A DNA stretch of 64,000 bases from Xanthostigma xanthostigma. Taxonomy: Eukaryota > Arthropoda > Insecta > Raphidioptera > Raphidiidae. The notes under the pieces were generated by a model that ran no database searches, was not told the DNA's origin, and saw only the letters and a program-made list of their open reading frames with translations. Position 1 is the stretch's first letter, and every line of letters begins with the position of its first letter. Positions 57,881 through 64,000 of this stretch are shown piece by piece. Made by a program: the position numbers and the translations under genes. The stretch spans positions 744,001-808,000 of the forward strand of contig OY754476.1 of the NCBI GenBank assembly GCA_963575645.1. The letters run 5' to 3'.

Positions 57881-58128
57881 ATTGGTTGTCTGTAAAGTCG
57901 GTTTACGGACGATAGTTTTACGTGATAACGTATTCCGCTCGAATATCATATTTAATAATACATAACCTAAATTTTAGTAGCTGTCAAACTTGGGCCGATC
58001 GTGCTTCTCTATCGCTTATATTGCGCTCTCGCTTGCACGCACAGGGTCAGGCGGAACGTTACGGCGTTACACTTTTTCGTGCGTGCAGCTGGTGTTCCAT
58101 CAATTTATAAGACGTTATCACGTCAAAA
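57881..58128 (+). mobile_element. MITE family A, copy 4 (most complete)
   Basis: 248 bp from ATTGGTTGTCTGTAAAGTCG to ACGTTATCACGTCAAAA with all internal blocks present, including GCGCTCTCGCTTGCACGCAC and GGGTCAGGCGGAACGTTAC. Several overlapping frames in it are spurious. Confidence 0.78.
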
Positions 58129-58980
58129 GAAGTTCTCATTTGGAATTACAAAAATACGTTACGGTTGTATTTATTTTTTATATCTTTCTTATTGGCAATT
58201 TCATTATAAATTCAGTTATTCGTAATTTTTTGCATTTTTTATAAAAAAGAATGGGAAATCAATTTTTAATTTTGTTGGTTAAGGTCAAGATCGTCAATTT
58301 GAGAGGTTTTTTGGCTCAAAACTCTTAATTGTATCGAACTGTGACACAATAAATTAAAGTATTTCATTCAAAAAACGTAGTTGCCTGCCAAATCTTGTAA
58401 ACGCTAGCTTTATATAAAAAAATTGCTCATTACCAAAAAATATCTTATACAAATGACTTTAATTTTCGTAAGTTGTTATTTTTTCATATTTTAATAACAG
58501 CCGATATAAGCAACAAAATACAAATTACCATTGAAAACTGTATGATCAAAAAGACTTCAACGCTTGGTAAGACGAGGTACCGAAAATTAGTTTTAACTCG
58601 TTCATTTTAAATATTTGGACATTATTGAAGATAAACTTTTTTTGTTCAGAAAAATAACCTAAATCTGAATATTAAATAAAAAATACGAAATTCCATTAAC
58701 AATTAAATTTTCATATCGTATCTTGTAAATGCAGCTTTATTTGAAAAATTCGTGTGCGTAAAAAATGTCTTATGTAAAATCCTTTAATTTTTGTATCCTG
58801 GGAATTTTTGGTATTTTTCATAATAGCCGAGTTAAGTGATAAAATACACATCATTATTAAATTAATTTAAAAAAATATTTTTTGTTCAAGTTCCTAGCAC
58901 ATATTGTTTAATTATCATGTCATCTAAAAATAACAGGTTTTGTCAATCTCTATTCTCTAGACTCACTCCTGCGGTGGTAC
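58129..58980. other. No gene recognised
   Basis: AT-rich spacer; nothing identified. Confidence 0.5.
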
Positions 58981-58988
58981 AGCTTTAT

Positions 58989-59537
58989 CAGCGTTGCCAG
59001 ACGTCCCGATTTTGGCGGGACGTCCCGATTTTTAAATCAAAATTAAATGTCCCGCGCGGGACAGGCTCATTCCCGCTTTTCGGGGATAACTTTAAAAGAA
59101 GTTAAATCTTCACAGAAATATCATGAATAAGTAATTCTTATAAATAGGTAATTATTCTCTTATTGTAAGTTGCAATTTGTAACACTCACTCCACAGACTA
59201 TTGTTTGAAACGCCATATTTTTCTAATGAATTAAACTTTTTTGATATTGATTTCTGTTTTTTTTTTTATTCTGAAGAATAAGACTCAACTATTTAACGAT
59301 AGGGTAAATCTGATTTAAAATATTATATTTTTATTAAAATACATTTTCTATGGCTATTTTTGCTATCTATTGTCAGGTAAACGTAATTTTAATTCAAATA
59401 AAAAGATAAATAGGTATTTGAAAACTTCTGATTATATACGTTTTTTTACTATGTCCCGCTTTCGACGAAAGAATCCCGCTGTTTTCACTCAAACAGTTCC
59501 AAAATCCCGACTTGGCAAAAAAAAACTGGCAACGCTG
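58989..59537. mobile_element. hAT-type element
   Basis: Ends CAGCGTTGCCAGACGTCCCG and CAGCGTTGCCAGTTTTTTT (complemented). Flanking octamers AGCTTTAT and ACCTTTAT differ at one base. Subterminal TCCCG/CGGGA motifs repeat at both ends. No transposase; an open frame running out of its right end into the next element is not a gene. Confidence 0.82.
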
Positions 59538-60051
59538 ACCTTTATACACTCCCTAAAGACCGCTGCACACAAGGCTAGTTTGCCGCTTGAATCACTGCTG
59601 GCTGCGAAGATGGAAATTACGCGTGTGTGTGGTCAAAAGAACCAGGGCTGTTTTTGTGTTTGTTTCTCTGCTTATTTTGAGCAAGAACCAATCAGAACAC
59701 AGTATCTTGTCACGTGGGCGACATGGACAAACGCCCACAAACAAACATGGCGTCATAGTGTGTGTTCTGTTCAGAGACAATACACTTTCACTTTTGTTAA
59801 CATTCGAACTGTCGCTGCGCTCGCACCAAACTCATCAGCAAAACCAGCTTCAAAACAAGCATACTGTGAAGCGAACACACAAAAGCCATCACGAAACCCA
59901 GCGCTACAGCACGCTGGAAACCTAGCAGTCAAATCTTTTTTACACGCTTTATATTAGTTTCACTTGTAAGTTTGTATGTATGTTTGTGATCTCGTTTGGA
60001 CTACAGCAAGTGGTTTATTACTGTTAGTATGTTATGCCACTACTGTAAGAG

Positions 60052-60141
60052 CAATCGTTGACCGAGCGGTCTAAGGCGCTAGTCTTCGCTGACGTCAACT
60101 CTCGGATTCACCGGTCGTGGGTTCTAATCCCGTCCACGCTG
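60052..60141 (+). tRNA. tRNA-Leu-like relic
   Basis: TGACCGAGCGGTCTAAGGCG matches the D arm/A box of tRNA-Leu, and GTGGGTTCTAATCCC the T arm/B box, with a long variable arm between. The anticodon arm and acceptor stem pair poorly, so it is a SINE head or pseudogene. Confidence 0.5.
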
Positions 60142-60199
60142 AAATAAAAATTTGTTTTTTTTCGGCAAATTTTTGAGTTTTGACAATAAATCGAATTAA

Positions 60200-60530
60200 A
60201 AAGTGGAAAATAAATGTAGTTTAAAAAAAACTAAAAAACACGCTTTATATCAAATTAAAAAGTAAAAAATAAATTAGTTTAAAAAAAAATATTTTTTTTA
60301 AAATAAGCTTAAAACAATAATGAATAAAAAATACTAGTAATATTGTGAAAAAAGCGTGGGGGGCTCGATGTACGAAAATGTGGAACAAAGCGCCCCACGC
60401 TTTTTTCACAATAATACTAGTATTTTTTATTCATTATTGTTTTAAGCTTATTTTAAAAAAAATATTTTTTTCTTTTTAGTTCGATATAAAACGTGTTTTT
60501 AGTTTTTTTTTAAACTATATTTTTTAGCTT
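60200..60530. repeat. Long inverted repeat with GC hairpin core
   Basis: Arms of about 150 bases (60200-60360, 60386-60530). The innermost pair, GTGAAAAAAGCGTGGGG against CCCCACGCTTTTTTCAC, is perfect, around a 25-base loop GGCTCGATGTACG.... The outer arms are A/T-rich with TAAGCTTAAAACAATAATGA mirrored precisely. Confidence 0.85.
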
Positions 60531-60591
60531 ACTGCTACATTTGACTGCTAGGTTTCCAGCATGCTGTAGCGCTCGTGTGCAGCGGTCTTAA

Positions 60592-60886
60592 TATGCTAAC
60601 ACTATAAGTAACTATATGTACTATACAAGTGTGGTAAGGGGAAGTGAAAAAGAAATAAATTTTAAATGCTCTAATTAGGAGATTAAGTCGGAATATTAAT
60701 ATTGCAGCATGCTTTTAAAAAAAAGGATGTTTTATAAAACGGGTATAATAATTTACTTAGGCCACAAACATTTAAAGCGTTGTTTTGAGCTATTTATAAC
60801 AAAGGAAAATGTCATATAAACATATTAAAATATTATGTAGTCACAGTTCAGAATAATCAATCGATTACAATTAAATTAAAAGTTTT
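60592..60886. other. No gene recognised
   Basis: Short spacer; nothing identified. Confidence 0.5.
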
Positions 60887-61112
60887 TTTGACGTGATAAC
60901 GTCTTATAAATTGATGAAACACCGGCTGCATGCACGAAAAAGTGTCACGTTCCGAAATGTGTCACGTTCCGCCTGACCCTGTGCGTGCAAGCGAGAGCGC
61001 AGTATGACAGCTACTAAAATTTAGGTTATGTATTATTAAATATGATATTCGAGCTGAATACGTTATCACGTAAAACTATCGTCCGTAAACCGACTTTACA
61101 AACAACCAATTT
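60887..61112 (-). mobile_element. MITE family A, copy 5
   Basis: Minus-strand copy from ATTGGTTGTTTGTAAAGTCG to ACGTTATCACGTCAAAAA. Contains a short duplication of the TGTCACGTTCCG unit and lacks part of the middle. Confidence 0.76.
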
Positions 61113-61381
61113 TTTGTTTTACTTTTCCGACAAAAATATAGACCTATTGCGTATCGTCGAAGCTGCCGCTATTCCGGGTGTAAAAAATTGAAATATTCAT
61201 GTTTCTATAGTGACACTATGTTTAGTAATAAATTTTCACTTTGACAACAGCTGTGTATACAATAATAAAATAATGTTTGACGTTGTTATAACACTAATGT
61301 CGTTTTCTTATGTCCATAACGACAAACTTACCCATGTCTGTAATTTTTATTGGCCATAACGCAATATAGACTATAGAAAAC

Positions 61382-61639
61382 CAAGGGCGCAGATAATTTT
61401 TTTCTGGGGGGGGGGGTAAAGCAAAACAAAATGCAATATTTTTTTTAAGTTTTATTAATATCACACAAGAATACTCACGAAGGAAGGTGTCAAGCAAAAT
61501 ATTAATTCCCAAACTAATTTTACAAATTTTTTTTCAAGAAGTATTTCTAAATTTTATTTTTTAGCCTAGGTTTTCGTATTATTTTCAGTTTTATTTTTGT
61601 ATTATTATGATCCTTATCCCCCCCTTATCTACGCCTTTG
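61382..61639. mobile_element. hAT-type MITE
   Basis: CAAGGGCGCAGATAA and CAAAGGCGTAGATAAG (complemented), each followed by G runs, with a perfect 8-bp duplication TAGAAAAC (61374-61381, 61640-61647). Confidence 0.9.
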
Positions 61640-61647
61640 TAGAAAAC

Positions 61648-62243
61648 TGGAAAAATGTATATACAAATGGTCAAAAAACACTTTTGAAATATTGAATTAC
61701 CTTTTTATAAATTTATTTGTTGTTAAAAAATGAATTACGATACCTGCACTGAATGATAGTTCTCCTGTAGTATATGAGATTTACAGAATACCCAGAAAAG
61801 CCACAAAAAGCTCATAAAAACAGTCATGTAATAAATTTCAAAATGTGTGTCTCTAACAACATCACTTTTTGTATGCAATTTCTGGAAGCATTGAATAATA
61901 AATGAACACGTCTGTTCCTTACTGACTAGTTGACTTCTCTAGCATTTTCCTACTCCTCTTGCATAAACTAGGACTATAAAACTAAACATCCCGGTTAACT
62001 TGCAGTCATCGCTCGTGCATTTGACTCAAATAATTCAAGTTAAAAAATGTCTGGTAGAATAAACTATAAAGTTTCTTACTTCAATCCAAAAAGAAGAATC
62101 GAAAAAATGCCCGTTTTTCGAGCTCTCGAATTTAAATTGTCAAATGACTAGTTTTGATGAGACATAATCAGACGCATCAGTCAACGTCAAATACATACAT
62201 GTTCTTTGGACTTGCGCTTTATCTTATTTAACACGTATAATAG
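61648..62243. other. No gene recognised
   Basis: Spacer; nothing identified. Confidence 0.5.
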
Positions 62244-62251
62244 TATTAATA

Positions 62252-62883
62252 GACGATCGAACATGGTACGGGCCGGGAGCGGACATGGTACGGCGAATCA
62301 AGTTCGCTGGTTACAACAGACGACCGAATCTGTCAGTCTCCTTGTACACAGGTCGTGAACATCATACCTCCGATTAAGCGCGCGAAAATTGCGTTTGTTC
62401 TAGCGGCAACGTTAATGCCACCACAAACAACAAGGAAGAAAAGAAAGGAGTGGGCAAAATTCTATTTGAAAGATCGCGATGAATTTAGTCATATGAAGTT
62501 AATAAAATCGCTTGATAGCAAAGATCATATTTTGAATAACACTCCCGAAGAATTTCTAGAGCGTTGTTACGCGCTTCTCTGTTACAATATAACTTATCTG
62601 ATAGATCCCACAAACATGGGAAATCTTTATATAATACCAATACTTCATCAAGAACTTCGCGTTCTGTCAAAATTTCTGTCATGTTGCACAACGTTTTGAA
62701 TTACAATAACGTCATTATACGGTTACATGTATCAAGTTCAATCGTACTTGTATACACACGCACGGACCAAGTACGATGTGCAAACCAACGAACCGCGCGG
62801 ACACGCAGACTACTGTCTAGACGAGCAGATTTGGTACGGAGCGGACCATATCCGCTGTCCGGTCCGTACCAAGTTCGATCGTC
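62252..62883 (+). mobile_element. Internally deleted element with Harbinger-like coding start
   Basis: GACGATCGAACATGGTACGG and GACGATCGAACTTGGTACGG (complemented) are 632 bp apart, with TATTAATA on both sides. The flank could be a TTA/TAA Harbinger duplication inside a symmetrical site or an 8-bp duplication. Further partial copies of the end motif occur near 62765 and 62830. It carries the reading frame at 62367-62699. Confidence 0.75.
62367..62699 (+). pseudogene. Harbinger-like transposase N-terminal fragment
   Basis: PPIKRAKIAFVLAATLMPP is followed by RKKRKEWAKFYLKDRDEFSH, MKLIKSLDSKDHI, LNNTPEEFLERCYALL. The W..+.L..RD....+.L...L, then a short helix and F..L, matches the N-terminal DNA-binding region of PIF/Harbinger transposases. 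The catalytic DDE region is absent; the frame then runs into the element's 3' terminal sequence. The frame may start at the GTG at 62355, but no ATG context supports a true start. Confidence 0.55.
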
Positions 62884-62891
62884 TATTAATA

Positions 62892-64000
62892 CTTTTTAAG
62901 AGTTCCTCGTTCAAGCTCGCAATATTTTCGCAGAATAACTGCAAACACTACCAAATGAACTTCTCTAGCCACCTGCAGTTGAGTTGTAAGAACCAAACCT
63001 TACATAAAACGTTAATTATATTAGATAAAAAGGACAATAGCCAAAACCGTCATTGTTTTATGGTACATGGAAAGAAAACCTTAATAATACTCAACTGTTA
63101 TTTTAACAAAAAAAAACTCCACAGGTAAATATTCATATCAAAAAGAAATGTGCAAAAGTAATTCGAATAAAATTACTTAAAAATAGACAATGCAAAATAC
63201 ATAAAGAGAGTCTGGATTCAAGCTTACAGATTGGTAAAGTCGTCTTTAAAATGAACGATGGTCTAGCCTAGCAACTACTGCATGCGCCATGCATAATGGT
63301 AAATAGTAAGAACGAAGAGCAGCAAGAAATACTGAAATAAAAGATTTCTGTAGCTGCTGAATGTAGAGAACGCTTATATGTTAAAAAATTGTGCATTTGC
63401 TTATTAAAACCGCACAAGTTCTTCTATATTTATATATGAAAAAATAAAAAATGTCGAACTATTCGAGTCGAAAATCAAGTACAAAATTAACTTGAAAAAG
63501 AAAACCCAGTACTGGCAGCAAACTTTTAATTAGATTATTGGCGCTACTCTGTTGTCAAAATTAAAAGCACTAAATAACTTCATTAACCATACAGAATACC
63601 ACCATGATTTGAAAATTGTACCCACAAAAAAAATAGGCTCTAATGTGATTTATGATTTGAGGGACTCTTATTTTGTTTGTATGCTGTACAGAGAGCGAAG
63701 TTGAACCCAACCCGATTTATTTGCTACGATATATTTGATAGAGGTTTTTTCGTTCGAGTTATATGCGTAATTTATTTCAAGTGTTTATAGTAGTTATATC
63801 GAATCGAACGATGGAAAAAACTCTTAAGTTATAGATAATGATATATGTATATTATATACTAGCATTGCATTATACCCGTTGAAAAATCAACGGCTTCATT
63901 TGTGATCGCGTGCCCCACTTGAATATTTTGTTGGACAATGATTGCGAATGAAAATCATTTTTAGTAACGTTCAAAATCAGAGAAGCGCATTGAATTATCC
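62892..64000. other. No gene recognised to the window end
   Basis: AT-rich. At about 63858-63895, ACTAGCATTGCATTATACC followed by the small hairpin CCGTTGAAAAATCAACGG resembles the start of another dispersed repeat that leaves the window. Confidence 0.4.

Larger units (their letters stand above)
59557..60588. mobile_element. PIF/Harbinger-type element, 1.03 kb, with composite insert
   Basis: Ends AGACCGCTGCACACAAGGC and AGACCGCTGCACACGAGCGC (complemented) with TAA duplicated on both sides (59554-59556, 60589-60591). In reverse orientation it aligns with 17339-17771, but about 580 bp near one end (59960-60540) is extra and holds a tRNA-like segment and a long inverted repeat. Two open frames over its left part mirror the GC-richer repeat body and are not convincing genes. 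Confidence 0.75.

Noticed and set aside
59370-59957. 195-codon plus-strand frame, the longest in the window
   Set aside because: It runs across a hAT element end, its target duplication and the start of a Harbinger-type MITE, so it spans three unrelated units and cannot be a gene.

Overview
The window reads as AT-rich, repeat-dense nuclear DNA from an animal, most likely an insect. The one complete host gene has nine exons with GT-AG introns, and the rest is small non-autonomous transposons, tRNA-derived SINEs, a truncated LINE tail and foldback elements. Several short repeats look like families I remember from Lepidoptera, aphids and other insects, but I cannot fix the order. There is no prokaryotic gene organisation, rRNA or CRISPR array.

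Layout. 1-13.5 kb: two very weak host-exon candidates, a pogo-like MITE, three Helitron copies (2347-2890, 5885-6472, 11628-12223), a repeat with ribozyme-like motifs (7290-7915) and hAT-type elements, one nested in another (9674-10256). 13.5-25 kb: a TATG microsatellite, two MITE families, a Penelope-like unit, a Helitron inserted into a second unit, a Harbinger-type MITE, a 591-bp foldback with a 6-bp target duplication (20464-21054), a tRNA-Gly-like relic, a LINE 3' end and a precursor-like hairpin. 25-34 kb: a Harbinger element with decayed transposase sequence, two adjoining palindromes (29999-30117) and a probable first coding exon of an unassigned gene (33424-33620, minus). 34-36.5 kb: a 2.5-kb hAT element carrying a foldback DNA transposon, which itself carries a Penelope-like insertion.

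37.4-42.3 kb holds the minus-strand cullin-4 gene. I could join nine exons in one frame to give 852 codons, ending in the neddylation/winged-helix region. It is the scaffold of CUL4-DDB1 ubiquitin ligases and the only feature whose cellular job is clear.

44-64 kb is again transposon-rich: hAT and pogo transposase relics back to back, two full SINE copies in opposite orientation, three copies of a repeat that carries a tRNA-Lys-like segment in two of them, a long hairpin, and further hAT, Harbinger and MITE copies. Many element boundaries are fixed by target-site duplications read directly from the sequence: 8 bp for hAT, 3 bp for Harbinger, 16-17 bp for SINEs, 11-13 bp for Penelope-like units, and A/T insertion without duplication for Helitrons. 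I found no intact autonomous transposon. Apart from cullin-4, most open frames look like chance frames in AT-rich or repetitive DNA.
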